Positions 14,201-29,254 of a DNA stretch of 64,000 bases are shown here, piece by piece. Under the pieces are notes generated by a model. It worked only from the letters and a program-made list of their open reading frames with translations. It was not told the origin of the DNA and ran no database searches. The stretch is from positions 38,254,287-38,318,286 of the forward strand of contig NC_065532.1 in assembly GCF_020184175.1 (NCBI RefSeq), written 5' to 3'. The translations under genes and the position numbers were made by a program. The DNA comes from Aphis gossypii. Lineage: Eukaryota > Arthropoda > Insecta > Hemiptera > Aphididae. Within the stretch, counting starts at the first letter, position 1. The number at the start of each line of letters is the position of its first letter.

Positions 14201-16995
14201 AGTACCAGCTACTTATAATTAATGCTTATATTATGTACTTACTTATTTATTAATAGATTCTACTTGTATCAATTATAATACTACCTATATTTAATTTTAA
14301 CTTTGCATTTATATGCAAGTATATTTTGATTTATTTATTATTAATTTTTAGTTATATATTATCAAAATAATAATGTACTTTACAATAAACTTAAACTTAC
14401 CTATAGGTATAATATAAAGAATTTATGTATAATATACCTACTGCATACCTACTTTAAAAATAATTAGGATATAAGACATTTTTTGTTATTTAAAAATAAA
14501 AAGTATAAAAAATTACGGAAATGTTTTACGGTTTTTAATTTAAATAAAAAAGTTTATGTATATTTTATTTAACTGGTTTAAAAGTTTTTCCATTAAAATA
14601 AATACATATCAAACTTTGGTTCGTTTTCTTGTATCACCTTCGTGAAAATCTGCCTTCACAAAATATATTCTTAATAATATATAACGTTGAGGTATAACTT
14701 ATACGCGTCAATATTTTCACCTATATTTACACGCGTATAGATTATAGAATAATATGTTAAATATAGACATAAAAAAAAAAATATTTCATTTAAAATTTGT
14801 GTGCACATTTTGCGATCTAAAAAAAAATTTCGCTTTTGCTTTTTTTTGATATATCATGATCCATAATATATTCTAACCAGCAACTCCTACCGTCAGTCCT
14901 AAGTCGCAGTCCAAGTCTTTCGTCTCCATGTGTGTACATATTTATATGTAAAGACACCAATATATTATATAAATAGTAAATATGTAATCGTAATTCGTAG
15001 CATATAGATATTTAGGCAGGTACCACCTATATTGTTGAACTCTGTGGCACGTAACACGCGTTTTTCATCGGCGCCCTGGGGTCTATTGAAAAATAATATT
15101 ATTTTAATAGCCCGGTACGATATTTTTATCACCTCCGTGTATACGTGTAATAATAATAATAAAAAGACTTAACATCGAAAACGAGAAAAAATACCTATAA
15201 CAAGTGTTTAATCACATACTATGTATAATGTGGTGAACCGCCGTTGTCGTATATAATAATATGCTGGCCTGTTTTGTCGTTGTGCATATACTTAAAATTC
15301 ATAGATGATTTTTCCCACTGGCGGCTAAAGTATGTGCGCGCGCGGAGTGTTTAATTGATCGAAATTATAATACGCGCTTTTAATTTCCTCGAGCATCACA
15401 CGCATTAATATATACATGTATATATATATATTGTATATGTGTAGGTATGCACTCCTCATAGCTATTTAGTCATTTAAATTATTGAAATGCCGCTTGAAAT
15501 CGAAATATTAAATTTCATAGCCGTCGTGATTTAGCTATTGGAATATGTATATTGTATGTAACCATAATGCTTTTGGAGCTTTAGTACTATTTTAAGTACG
15601 ACTAAATATTTTTCAATGAAAAAGTTAAAACGTTATATGCATTTATCCGTGTACCGTGTGTAGCCTATAATGTGGCATTAGTCATAGACTGTAGTAGTTT
15701 TAATATAAACTTACTATTGTCGGTCATAAATCATTTCATCTAAACAAATGTCAGTTAAAAAAGTACGCCAACGAAGAAAAAATTCTAAAACAAAAAACGT
15801 CTTATTTTCTTATACTTGTAATAATGTAGATAGTGCAAAAATCGTGTGTTCAATTAATAGGTAGGTTCAGTTTCAGTACTTCGCCATTTGATATAATATG
15901 TATTATATTATATTATTTGTATCAAAAAAGTTCATAACCGCGATTTTGTCTCCTATAATCTATTATGTTATTTACTTTTCTCAAGGGACCGTCTCTGTGC
16001 ACAATTTACGTGACTTAACGTGTACATTCAAATATATATATATATATATGTGTGTGTAATTAATTCCGCAATCTGATTACATAAGCAAAATTTTAATTAT
16101 ATTAACCGATTGATTTAATTCCATTAACAAATATGTTTTAATTATCCTTTATTACTAAACTTCAAAATCAATAAAAATGTTTGCATATTATTAATAATTG
16201 AGCGTTGCGTGCCTAATTTTATTTTTCATAATGGCCTAAAACAAACATCTATTATAATCATTTTAATTTTACTGTGAAATTAATTGATGGCCTACTTGTA
16301 ATAATTGACAACTTTCTGTATCGCCATACTTTTGAATATGCATTTTTCGTTTATCTCTATACTTTTCTGGTAACAGAATATTCTCACTGTTTAACCTACA
16401 TTTTATTTGTACCCCAATAGTTCAATGTCAGCAAATTATTATTTTACCAAGAAAACCAATAACAGTTATTGGTAATCGTTTAAGAATTGTATAGTTCTGA
16501 GAAATGGGTAAAATGTTAAAAACCCCAACTATTTTCGTATTAACTTTTACGCGTATAAAAGCATTTAAACGATTGATTCGGTTACGCTTTAGATAATTTC
16601 GTATAGGTTTTTCTTTTGATTCATATTAAACGGTTAGTAAACCAGTGATAACATTAAACGGAATTTACTGCACTACTGCATTTGCATATTATGTGTCGTT
16701 CATCTCTATATTGTTCGCAATTCTATAAATCATTTACCATTTTCTGCTGGTCTTATAATATTAAACGAACTATAGGCATAGTTAGATTTCTAGTTGCGTG
16801 TATTTTATTTGGCTTGCAGGTGTATGCATATTTCACATGGCGCGCAGTATGCCAATTAAGAAGTAAATTATGCACGTATAGAATTAAATAAATAAATAAA
16901 ATAACTATACATCGGTCGGAGAGTAATGTTTCGTAGCGATCGTACTATTAATTATCAGGTGAGAATATATGGTTGTATTAACAAAATGGAACAGT

Positions 16996-17030
<35 letters not shown>

Positions 17031-20000
17031 AATACTGTGGTTATATTATGTATATAAAATACAAATATTAATAGTCAAGTCATGCGTGTGTGTATCTTTT
17101 TAAGTGGCTTATATTACTCAGCATAAAATTTAGCCCACAGACGAGTTGGACAAATATTTATTTATTTACTTTGTTTCTACCGGTAGATATAGGTTTATAC
17201 CTGCAGGTACGCGCGTATTATACGTATACCTAGATATATTTGTATAATACTATATAGGTAGTATATATACACTTCAGCAGAGATATACGCGGTATAGCCG
17301 TTAAGATTTAAATTTGTTTCTTATTATGTTACGCCGCCTTTTATTATTATCTATCAGTGTTATTAGTTTGTTAAAAATAAAACTCTTGACAACATGATTA
17401 TTAGTTACCTACAGCTTGTTATAATTATGTTAATGATTTGATTTTCTTGAATATTTATGACGTTTCGTTTCTCTGTATACGAATACGAATCCTTCTTTCG
17501 TACATTATAATATAGCGTTGCCATGCTCAAAAACAGATTCACAATAAATTGTTTAACTAACCATTTATTATTATATTATATAGGCACGCTTTAAAAGTTC
17601 CATAATATATTGTTCGCAAATAAAAACCGTATGTATACGATTTAATATGCTGAACAGACTTGAGTAATAAAATATAGATACCTACCGTCCGACCTTTTTT
17701 TTTTTTCAAAGCACATGTGTTTTCTGCGGGTAATCATTTTAAATGGACTTTATATATTATTATGGTACTGAGATTTTTTTTCAATCGTTTTCCGTAATAA
17801 ATATATTTGAACCTATTTGCCGTAAATAAAATATACATCGTAAATCTGTTCACTCAGTACTTATAATACCTATACATACCATATAATTTTATTTAAATAG
17901 GTATACTACTTAAACGTGTGTAATATATTATATATGTACAACGTTTAACCATTTGTATTTTTACTGATTGTTGTTTAAAGTTTTGTACAATAATACCTTC
18001 GGGGAAAGACTTGAGGATAATATTATTCTAACTCCGTCGCGATACGAAAAGGAGCCAACTCGTGTCACCGAAAATCTCAAAATCTAGTATACTATTACTA
18101 TACTTAGTTTATTGGTACATAATACCTATAGTCTTTATTTAATAGTATAATTATAATATTATATTGTATACTCAGCGTGTAAAAAAAAATCTATTTTTTT
18201 CAATTTTCATGTATTGCACGTTCACAATATATATTTATGTACCTACGTGAGACGCAGCGAAATTGCGTTAATTAGTTTTTGTTCGTACTTATTGTCTATT
18301 GAGTGAGATTATGAGACGACACAGTGCAGATACGGTAGTTCATCGATGATCTGTCGTCGTTTTGATCTTTGGTTACCATTTACACCTGTCAAGATAAAAT
18401 TATTTCTATAGGCTTCAAATATTCAAAACCGACCGTTACACGACATCAAGGCATCGATTGAATATGTATATCTTTTTTTTTCTGTATTAACTTAGTCAGT
18501 TTTAGATTGTGTTAAGTATTATGGTCAAAATACTCATAGTATAAAATAGTGTATTACGGTGTCTATAGTTTTTCAGTTTAGTTTCGTTTAAGGGCAATTT
18601 TTTTGAATATTATGTATGAAATAACTGAAAGCTCTCGAGAACAATGCACAGCATATAATATAGTATATTCTATTTTTTTCTACTATGTGGAGTTTTTAAA
18701 TAACATAGTGTATACACAGACTGTATATATACATGTGCTATGTATTATCTATATATATATATATCTGTAAAAGTTTTAAATAACTATGTACATTCTCAGT
18801 GATTCTTTCATTAAGTTTTGAGACTGTATAAACATGGCTTTTCATTTTTTTTGTGAGATCTGCACGTGGTGTCCGGTATGCTGAATACCTAATTATAAAT
18901 AAAAACCAGCGGATATTTGTGTATATGTTTATTGGATATACATGTATATGCTATAATATAGTATAGTAACACTTAAATTATTAACTGTTTGTTTTTCTCG
19001 TTTACTTATAATGTTAGTCATAATATATAATCACGATACTATAAAATTGTGTATGTAGTATATACTATATTATACGTATGCACAAAAGGTAATGATCTCT
19101 CTATATATTCCTTATAGCTGTTGTAGCACAACTTAACTTGTTTGTATTCGTATATTATATATTATAACTGCAAATAAATATATATCCATAACTAAATCAA
19201 CACAACGAATCATGTTATTGTCGTTTACTACATTTTGACTAAGTCTGCAAGTAGGTAGACATACCTATAATTCAATCTATAGGTATATCATAAATAATGT
19301 GTATATTGTAAATTTTGGAGTTAAACCAATCAACTATAAAAACTCGGTAGGTTGTTAAATAGCTGCAGACACTCCGAGTTTTCACAATTGACATGCGTAT
19401 AAAAGTGTTTATACGTGTATATTATATTCTATGCCGTGCAAATTGAAATGTTTATAACTATTAAATACAATGTTCGTTTTGCTCATCCAATTACTTTAAT
19501 TGATTTATTTAAAACGTATATAAAAATACACGCTGTGCATTGAAAACAACTACAGCGCATATTCCCAATGCAAATCAATATTTTGGTCAGGTCCTTAAAT
19601 CATATAATGATTAAATATTTATTACCCGATGGCAAACAATAATTTGTATTTGTACATATTTATATACTATAATGTATACTATTAATTTAAAAAAATATAT
19701 ATTTACCATTATTAATAACAATTTGTGATTTTAGTACAATAATTACAAATCTGCTTAACAGAAAAGTGATTTATATTTAAAATACATTGAAACGGTTTTT
19801 GAAAAATAATGTATATGGTGAGGACTGAATTTTAAATTTTAATGTTTACAAATAACTGTCCCAACTAAAAAATTAAAAAATTAAAAGAACATAAAGAATT
19901 ATTATTTCACGAATAGAGATATAGTCTTCTGTTAGATAATCGCAAGATAACCAGAGTAGCCTTATTATGTCATTCTGCATTCATTTTTTTCGTATTATTC

Positions 20001-20322
20001 AAATTATCATACATATGTCGTAAATTTCGTTTATACTTTGTACACGATATTTATCTACTTTATATTTGGTTCAACAGTGGTTTTAATAGTCGCATACTTT
20101 AAGAATTTCACGTTTATAATATTCGGTGATATTATTTCATAAACGTGTTTGACTATAATATGTTTTGTGTCTGTCCTAGTAATAATGATAGTAATAATAT
20201 ATACGTGATGTGTGCATATACTATCACGTAAAAACACCATTAAAACAGCTTATATTTGATACGAAATTCTAGGATATACAATATTTTTCCTGTGACATGA
20301 ATACACGTGTACAAAATAAGCT
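11257..20322. other. AT-rich non-coding DNA
   Basis: No gene recognised. Two strong-looking 3' splice sites occur: ...ctttttgcag ending at 11768 (all three frames closed within about 15 bases) and ...cacttgtctgcag ending at 12862. The latter is followed by about 59 open codons ending at AAG|GTAACA near 13041, without recognisable motif. A 69-codon frame at 16682-16891 has one possible membrane segment and no known relatives to me. TA microsatellites lie at 16032-16050 and 17000-17027. Confidence 0.55.
17000..17027. repeat. (TA)n microsatellite
   Basis: About 27 bases of uninterrupted TA repeat following acagttatg. Simple dinucleotide repeat, probably length-polymorphic. Confidence 0.85.
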
Positions 20323-20544
20323 ATGCAGCCATGCAAAGCGAGTACTTTATCTGCCGTTGGTTTTCGGTCATTCGTTTTAGAAAGCGAATTTGTATATGTT
20401 TTCTTTGACCGTTGGATGAATTTTTTAAACAGACGTTATTACCTATATATACTAGAAAATAAAATGCATTCCTCGGTCCACGAACTGTCTGCAGTATCTG
20501 TAATATATTATATGTTTATCATGTGTATAAACATACAAAGATAA
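20323..20544 (+). other. Open frame of 73 codons, coding status unknown
   Basis: Starts at ATG and ends in TAA. Residue use is more even than in most frames here, with Cys, Ser, Glu, Asp, Arg, His and Trp all present, and residues 1-30 lack low complexity. There is no signal peptide, repeat or motif I recognise. A GTATCT after the segment HSSVHELSA could be a weak donor. It stands alone, with no linked exon found, so chance is the main alternative. Confidence 0.12.
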
Positions 20545-22052
20545 ATTACGATAACGAATAACCGATTAGTTAACATAACGAATAAATGTTTTTTTCAGAT
20601 ATATACCTAATATATAATATATACATATTTTTTTTTTACGAATATCAAATAATTTATTCTAACGGAGTTGTTAACGGAACTTTGTGTAAAAATTACTATG
20701 ATGATAATTCCAATCATTCAGCTATTTGTGATATTAAATATCATTAATTTGAGATTTGAATAATCTCGATTGTTACTTGCAATACATACCTATGATTATA
20801 TAATATTTATAAAATCTATAGGTGGCCAATGACAAATATGATGTGTACAATATAATTCATTATAAGATATTAAGCTGGTATGTGTAAGTGTTTGCAGTAT
20901 CTACATTCGATTTGATACTTTTGAGAAAAAAAAATATATTGAAATATATTATGTCTTTACACATTTTGTTGACATTTTTATTTGTCTAGGATTCGTGTTT
21001 TTGTAATACATTTGAAATGTGTAAAAAACTATGAATACACATATCACAACTTACAAAATATACTATAATTTACACTCAATCGTTGAACTTCTAGCGAAAT
21101 AACAATACGTATATGAATTTAGAACAGTCGCGTAGTATGACTGAAAATATTTGTCTTTTATTAATTTAGTTAAGTGTTTACATGATTTTTTTTTTTACGT
21201 TCGTGAAAATAAAATCTATTGAACTTTAACTTTGATCATAAATAATGTATACCGCAAAACAATTGTTATTTGTTCTAATGCGCAAAATGCGACATATAAT
21301 AAACTGTATTATTTATGTTAAGATAGTATTACATGTCTCAGCTGATTATTTATCAAGAAATATGCGATAATAATATTATTGTATTACAGACAACATTGTT
21401 CATTATTTATTGTATACTAGGTGTGTTATATATTTATTCATATCAAATTTGCAATAAATAATCATACTGTGTAGTGTGTACTTAAATGCATAACTATTGG
21501 TAGGTACTAAAATAGATTTTTATTTTTTTTTCAAATAAAATTCATGCACTAAAAAAAATTCTCATAAATATAATAGTGTAGTACAATATTTTATTTATAT
21601 TAATGGTAGATACTATAATTATTATATTGTAGTAGCGTGGTAATGAGCCGATTACTTATCAAAAATATGGCTAATCGTTATAATTAGTGTTAATTCGCGT
21701 TTTAATGCAATTCGGGATTTGTATTTATGATCTCGGATCGGACACTGGTCGGTGATTTAACACGACATTTATGTATACACTATACGTGTATAAAAAAAAC
21801 CTAAAAACAAAAAACAAAATACGAAACCGGTATATGTGAGCGCACAAGCTGCATGACGTGCCGAATAATGGCGGTAATTATATCGTAATGCGCAAGTTCG
21901 GATAAAATAATACCATCGTATATCTTGTAATGTCCACGACGGACACGCAAACAGACACTCATACACGCATACCTATATATATATGTACAATATACTTATT
22001 ATGTATTGGATGTATATTGTGTATAGTGTGTACACTCGTATCGCTCGTGTGT

Positions 22053-22090
22053 GTTATTATTATTATTATTTTCATTATTATTATTATTAC
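22053..22090. repeat. (ATT)n microsatellite, interrupted
   Basis: Two blocks of ATT repeats separated by ttttc. Simple sequence; it produces hydrophobic Ile-rich frames that are not genes. Confidence 0.85.
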
Positions 22091-22462
22091 TATACCACGC
22101 ACATGCATCGCAGTAAATCTTTGACAGACGAAGATTGAACAGCAGCGGTATAACTGCGATATATTTGTGCAAGTTATATTCTGTACGTATCTATACAGTA
22201 TTATGTGTGTGCAGTGACGTTGGGCGTCAAAAAATTAATAAAAAAGTGTACACTCGTAAATATATTGTTTTTAAACATAAAATACGTCCTTATGTCCTTA
22301 GGTATCTATAAATCATTCTGTAGGTACACTCCATTTTATAGTATATACTGAATACTGATATATTAATACTGAACCGGATGATTTTTTTTCACTTTTGAGT
22401 TATTATGTTTTTGGAGTTGAATATAATAATATGATATACGTGTAAATGATAGTTACGAAAAG

Positions 22463-22488
22463 GTGTGTGTGTGTGTATGTGTGTGTAT
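22463..22488. repeat. (GT)n microsatellite, interrupted
   Basis: Seven GT units, then an AT interruption and more GT units. Simple sequence with no associated open frame. Confidence 0.85.
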
Positions 22489-25400
22489 ACACCTCCTGTA
22501 ACAGTGGTCGAAAACTATATTATAATGCATTAATATAATATGTGGATGTAATATTCAGCACGGAAACTATAGCTAAGGTTTGATTCAGGATGGATTCTTA
22601 TTTTTTTTTCTTATCATTAGGTATCGTACTATTATTATAGATAACTGTCTATATTATTGTACAGTCACAAATCGTAATGAAACGTATAACAAAATTATAG
22701 CTTGTATATTAATAATCATTGTTATTACGGTGACCGTAGATATATTGTAATTTGTACACCTGCGTTCTACACGTATAATTTTATTTTTACCAAAAATATT
22801 TCCTCTTATTCGTATATATAGACTATATATTGAACTTGCGAATCAGCTCGCAACAAATAACACATTATATAGTTACGTGCATAACATTAATTATTATACA
22901 TAGTTATTAAAATTATATATGATTTACACAACACTGCTGATTTATAAACTTAATAGTGTTACCATACATATGATATTTTAAACTATACTTATGTTATACC
23001 TATGAAATATAATATATAATTAAGACAAGTCAAAAGTCTTATTAGATCTTTGAGCCTCTCGTTGTTGATGGTCCTGATATAGATAAAATACTGAATAAAC
23101 TCGCCAATTATAAAAACACTTTCACAAAAAAACTTTTTAAACCACTTAATGAAAGTCGTATGATAAAAATGTTCTAGATTTAATGATAATTATAGTAAAA
23201 CTTATATTGTATTTAATTTAAGCGTATATAAGACTCGAATAGCGATTAGCAGTACACTACAGCCTATTCCAAATTCTAACTTGGGAAATTAAATGCATAA
23301 TACACAGTTAAGCATTAAATATATATACAATATACATAGTAAATTCATTTTATATGCTTTCAATCATTATGTAAATGGTATATTTACCTACTCTTAAAAA
23401 GCTTTGCTGGTTTTTTATTTTGTTTTATGGTATTAACGATTAATCAAATTCACTCATTTAATTAATTTATTTGTATTGGACTTTATTTTGTTAGACTCAT
23501 GCAGTCATGCATATATAGGTATAGCTTTAACTTATTATATGTTCTGTACATAACCTATTTATGGGTACACACTTATGATTTGTAGTAAACGCGGTAGCTA
23601 TACAATAAACATACTAATATAAATCATCATAAGCTATATCTGTAAGTATATTTGTATACATATATACGTATAATGTATATTATATTAACATTGTACTTCA
23701 CAGTTTCCGACGTCATTGTAGAGACGTATGAGTAAACCGTGTGTGCAATACTGTTATACTATTATTCATTACATTTGGCTGGAACTTCGATGGACTGTTT
23801 ACATATATCTTTATAAAAGTCAAATTCTATAGACCAAAATGTAAAGAAAGAACAAAGTGAATTTTATTCCACTAGAAAACTCAAAATTGAGATAATTTTA
23901 TCTTTAAAATTACTTACATATTTTTTAGTGTCATAATCTTATAAACTATAATAATAATTAATTGTGTTTACCCATTGGATAAACATAACCTCAAAATCAA
24001 AAACCGTCGTGTGCCATATCGTAATTCGAAACTAATTCGCTACATATTATTATCCAATTCAGTGATGCGAGAATGGTGCATGCAAAATCTATAAATCTAT
24101 GAAATAGTTTAACTCATTCACTGCAAGACACGACTATCGCCGCAATAGCTCAATTGTTAGTAATTTTATTTAAAGTATTAGTTAGCCCGCTGTTATTACA
24201 GAATATATATTATATGGTTTACGTAGATAAACGATAATCAGTTTTCCCGAGATTACTATATAGTTTTAAGTGAGACTTTAAATAAACACATTTTACTATA
24301 GCCTCGACCACCCACTCCTCAGCATCCATATATTATGTTATCTGTTTGTTCTGTATTAAAACCGTGATACTTAGTACATTATATATGCGTTATTGTTTAC
24401 GTGAACACGATCCTCTTATAAGTGTACTTATACAAAATATTTTATACTATGCAGCTTTTCCTAAACTCGCAGAAAAACGAACACGAGAATAAAATAATAT
24501 AATATAGTAGTTTAGAGCAATGTGGTAATTTATGTAAACTACCGTTTAAAAGTAACCAGATTAATGACTGGCCGTTTTTTTTTTTTAAATTACATTCGCC
24601 AAACATGAATATTTCCAGTTTTAATAAATCAAACGCGTGTTTATAGTTTTTAAAAATGTTGTATTCCTGCACCACGTGTCTTAAGCAGTAATATATTATA
24701 TAGACTTTGAGCTCAATAATATTTCAACTTTTTTCCATAATTATTCATATAAACGTATGCTATGGATAGTATATTTTATGAACATTAAAAATGTAATACG
24801 TATATAAAACGTGCTATTAAATGCGTTTATATTCAATCAGCCCTGGCTATAAAATCAATAATTATACTATAACATTAACTATATAATATAATAATATCTC
24901 CAGCGATTTACACTTTTTGTCATGCCTATTAAATACGTTTTATAGTACAATTATTGTTTGAAATTGATTTTTAATTTCAAACTGAATTGGCTTTTATATA
25001 TAATTTACATAATTTTATAACATTTAGTTCATAAAATTAAATTATATGTTTGTGTAGAACGGGCTTGTTCACGATTTTTTTTACACAATAAAATTAACAT
25101 TTTGAAAGTTTTTAAAGCGTGTTTAGAGTATATACCGTACATACACATAAACATAATTTCTTACCACTAGTGTCAGAATTCACGTAGTTATTAAAAAATA
25201 ACTAAAGTATTTTTGCATTGGCTGTAAAAAAGTTAAGAAAAACATTTTATTTTGTATATTTAGTGTCGAGTTGTACAACATTGATTAATTTAGTGGTTTA
25301 ATATAATTTAATGATCAATCATGTGCTACTAAATCATATTTAAGGAACCATTATAGTACACTATCTATTATGTAATGTTAAGTAACTGTTTATATAGCCT

Positions 25401-26235
25401 AGCATTAGTTCTATACATAACATTAAACTAATAATAAGCAAAACTAATAAAGAATTATTTATATCAATTATCGAATTTAGTGATAAAATTCAGTAAACTT
25501 TTATGAAAGTAAAATATAATAACTCATTTCATTATACATGAACATAATATGATGTACACATTATATTTTTTCTATACGTTAAGTATAATATTTTACAAGT
25601 ATAATTTATTAAAAACAATAATCAATATTTAACCAAAAATAAAATTGAGGTAACATTTTTGACCCCGTGGCGAATTCCTAAATGTGTAGCTCTCTGTACT
25701 TATATTATAACACTAATATATTTTTTAAATAACATAATCTTTATCTATTGAAATATATAATTTTATATATTTCTATTAAATGTTATTTTCAACTTTCTGA
25801 AAAGTAATTTTTGGTTGAAATATTTTTCGTATATAAACAAGCACTGATTGCTTTACGGAGAAGCTCTAGATTCTAAAGTCAAGAACGTTATTAAAAACCT
25901 ATACGGAGTGGCATGCGTCACCTAACATAGACAATAATAATTATTTCAAATTGCTTGTATAAACAGGAGTATAACATACATTGTTTGTCTTGTTTTTAAT
26001 AGGCTGGCGTTAACCAATTGATAGGGTGTAGAAAGAATGAGTAGTGAAAAAAAATTGCTGTGACCAATTACACGCGCTGGCTTAGTAACAAACTTTAAAA
26101 ATCCTGATTATATATGTTATACCTATATATGCACTTATTATACTTATATGAGTATTTTTCTCTATCCTAATCCTGTCTAAACTTACGTCTTAAATAACAA
26201 TTCAAATGCTTGATGGAAATTTAATAATTCTACTT

Positions 26236-26454
26236 TTAAAATATAAAAGAGTTCACTAACACAAGTACGTCCTGAAACAACACCCTATATATAGTATAAA
26301 TAGGTAAACTCCTAGCGCTGAGTGTCTGAACTGGGTTCAATTTGCGTCCCTCGTCCCCCAGTGTTACTATAATTTTCTGCAGGTGCATCGGAATTTTAAT
26401 TAAATCTACAATATATTTGCATATAATTTGTTGGTTCAACCCGGCGGTGCACAT
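26236..26454 (-). other. Minus-strand open frame of 72 codons, possibly coding or a repeat remnant
   Basis: ATG to TAA on the minus strand. Composition is protein-like: it includes HLQKIIVTLGDEGRKLNPVQ and then TLSARSLP, with charged residues, Pro and Gly spread through it, in contrast to the Tyr/Ile-rich chance frames around it. The DNA over 26310-26390 is noticeably higher in G+C than its surroundings. I do not recognise a family. It may be an exon, a fragment of a transposon protein, or chance. No strong splice sites or terminal repeats were identified at its edges. Confidence 0.18.
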
Positions 26455-29254
26455 AAATGTTGACGTGATTTAGTATAGCGTAAATATATACATATATATT
26501 ATATAGTCGCTGTCGAGTGGCGGTTGCAATCGCGCGTAGGATAAAAAATTGACCGATTTTTTTTTTGCCTTACTTTGCTACCATCATCAAAGACGTGTTG
26601 AAATTAACGAGGAAAAGTGAACCCGTGCCGTAGGTTATTTTAAGACTGAAACCGATATGTTGGCACTTGTTGACAACTACTTGCAATCGAAGTAGCCATG
26701 TAATGTGTGGGATGATAATGATAATAAAAAGAATCACATATAGTACTATGAATAATATACACATCCTATGAAATCGTAGAATACATAATATATTATAACC
26801 GAAATTATTTATGTCTTGTGTATTTTATTATAGTGATTTTATTCTTATTTTTTTTTTTATCAAAATAATTTTTATAATATTAGTTTTCATATAATATTGG
26901 TATCAGTACATATTACATATATTGCAGTTATGAAATCATGCGTCAATTGTAAGCATGCCAATTCTTTTCAAAATTAATTGAATCCATATTTAATTGACAG
27001 CTGTTATACAAATAAATATATTCAATAATAAACGTCATAATATTCAATGTGAATATTCCAAATATTCCGATTGTGATTAATATTTAATTACATAAATGTA
27101 TGCATTTATTAAATTTCAATTTTAATTTTTAAACAACTGCAAGAAACAAAAATAATAAATAGTACAAATCTATAATATTATACCTATACCTAATTCAAAA
27201 ATGTAATTTATAAAATACTGTTCACGGTACTGAATCGTTTTGTTTTACAAACATATAAAATAATAATTTATACCTATGATATTAAAATATAAAATATCTC
27301 ATTGTGGTTTATTGGAGATTCGCTGTATGGAAAACAAAGTTAATTATTACAATTATTTGTTTAATGTGTTTTTTTAAAATTATAAACGTATAGGAAAAAA
27401 ATGTAAATGCAATAATAACTAAAAAAAAATATTTATATAATATATATAATAGCGTATTAATAAGCCATATCGAGAATTCAGGCGTATACTACTTGTGTCC
27501 CAGATTTTATTATATAAAGAAGTTACGTCTGGATAAAATAGGGTAAAAACCTTTTAATAGCTTACTTGCGTCCCAGTATATACTGGCTTTTTGTAGCATA
27601 GTTTTTTTCAGAAACTCGATGTAAAATAATCGATTATTTTTTATTTTTTTTTATTTTGTAAATTACCTAGTCGATATTTTTTATACTTATAGTTATTCAT
27701 TTTTACTAATATTACAAAAAATATGTATTAAAAAATATTCAGAATATTCTCAAAAAAATACATCAGTATTTGTTATTTATTATGGATAAAAAAATAATAA
27801 CAATGAAAAATATATTTACGATATTATGTATATTTGTCATGTTGATAATAATTATATTTTAGATATTCTAAATATTATATCTATGAAATATTTATTTTTT
27901 TAAACTTTCAATTTATTTTTCTAAGTATTTTATTTTTAAGATTGTTTTTTTTTTTCTGTTATTTACTATTTTAAAAATATACTTTTTTAGAGGTCATAAG
28001 TAAAATTCATCCGAGAATTCGTTATTTAATGAAGCTTTACAAAACACTTCACCTATGCTTCAATTATAGGATTTCTATTATTGAACAATTATTTAAAAAC
28101 GAAAACAATATAAAATGTAAGATTTATTCAAACAATTAAATGTATTTTTTATTCTGGAAACATCTTGAATTTAGTCGTAATTCCACTTCACTTAGTATCA
28201 TGTTTTATGGGTCATTTATTTTCTCTAGAATAACTGTGTGACATCAATGTTAAAACAAAAATGTACAACTTCATATTATATAATATTATGGTTAACCAAA
28301 ACTCATAAATTATGAATTGTTACGGTTCTAGTTCTGGTTCTTATAATTTTAAATTTAAAAAATACATCTCTCTGAGGTCGGTTTAACATTTTCAGAATTG
28401 TCATTAAAGATGTCATTCAAAACTAAAAGTAATGAAATATTCAATAACGTTGTGTATATATTTTACTTTATTTCCTCCAATTACTCTACACAATATTGAA
28501 GATAAATTATAAATCGAAATTCTCAGAATTGCTTTAAGTTAATTTTTTCTACAATTTGATTTTTACCAACTTCGTTAATTAAGGATAGAATCAGAATAGA
28601 CCTGATCAATTTCGGACTGATTAAAAAAGAAAAATTACTGTACTATATACTATTTTTTTCATTTTTGCATAAAAAAAGTTATATTATTTCGACCTGTCCA
28701 GCTGAGGAAATAATTGGTATATAGCAATTTTATATTAATAATTGTTTATTAGTACGCCCACGATTATTTTACCAAGGTTTTCTTCGATTTTTTATTTACC
28801 CATATTGTAATTATATAATTAATTAAAATTTATAAATAACGACTGTAGACGCGAACTTAACTGACGGTATTTCTACAGGGAATGCGTAGACTTAACTATC
28901 TTTGTGAATCCTACCTATTGTCGCACCGTTTAGTACGATGGACAAGGCTGAAGGTGTTCAAGACTCGTTATTGTGATGCACAATTTGTACTATAATATGA
29001 TTATTCTCAAACCCGTAAAATAAGGTGACGCGTATAAGGTTGGTGGTTTTAGATCGAGATTAGTGGACTAAATTTCGTTTCAATTCAAAGTATTATACAT
29101 GTAAATTTAAGCACTCGTTAAGTCGTAACACGAAAAAGGAAAAAACGTAATGATTGTTTGAACGTGAGAGGTGAGGAAAACGGTCGCGACAACACTTTCA
29201 TAAAGCAGATCGACAGAAGATATCGTGCTTAACCGCTTACCGTAAACACAATGT
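26455..29254. other. AT-rich non-coding DNA
   Basis: No gene seen. Two copies of the 12-base string cttg(t/c)gtcccag lie at 27492-27503 and 27565-27576. The second overlaps the perfect palindrome ccagtatatactgg (27573-27586). T runs and A-rich tracts fill most of 27,600-28,800. Confidence 0.6.

Larger units (their letters stand above)
20545..26235. other. AT-rich non-coding DNA with simple repeats
   Basis: No gene seen. It holds an ATT trinucleotide tract at 22053-22090, a GT/GTAT tract at 22463-22488 and many taggta words. The tRNA A-box-like string at 24146-24160 lacks a B box and arms. Confidence 0.6.

Noticed and set aside
16682..16891. 69-codon + frame with one hydrophobic segment and AATAAA-like words after the stop
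   Set aside because: The AATAAA arises from an (AAAT)n tract; no relatives or linked exon recognised.
24146..24160. tRNA A-box-like tagctcaattgttag
   Set aside because: No downstream B box and no clover-leaf pairing.
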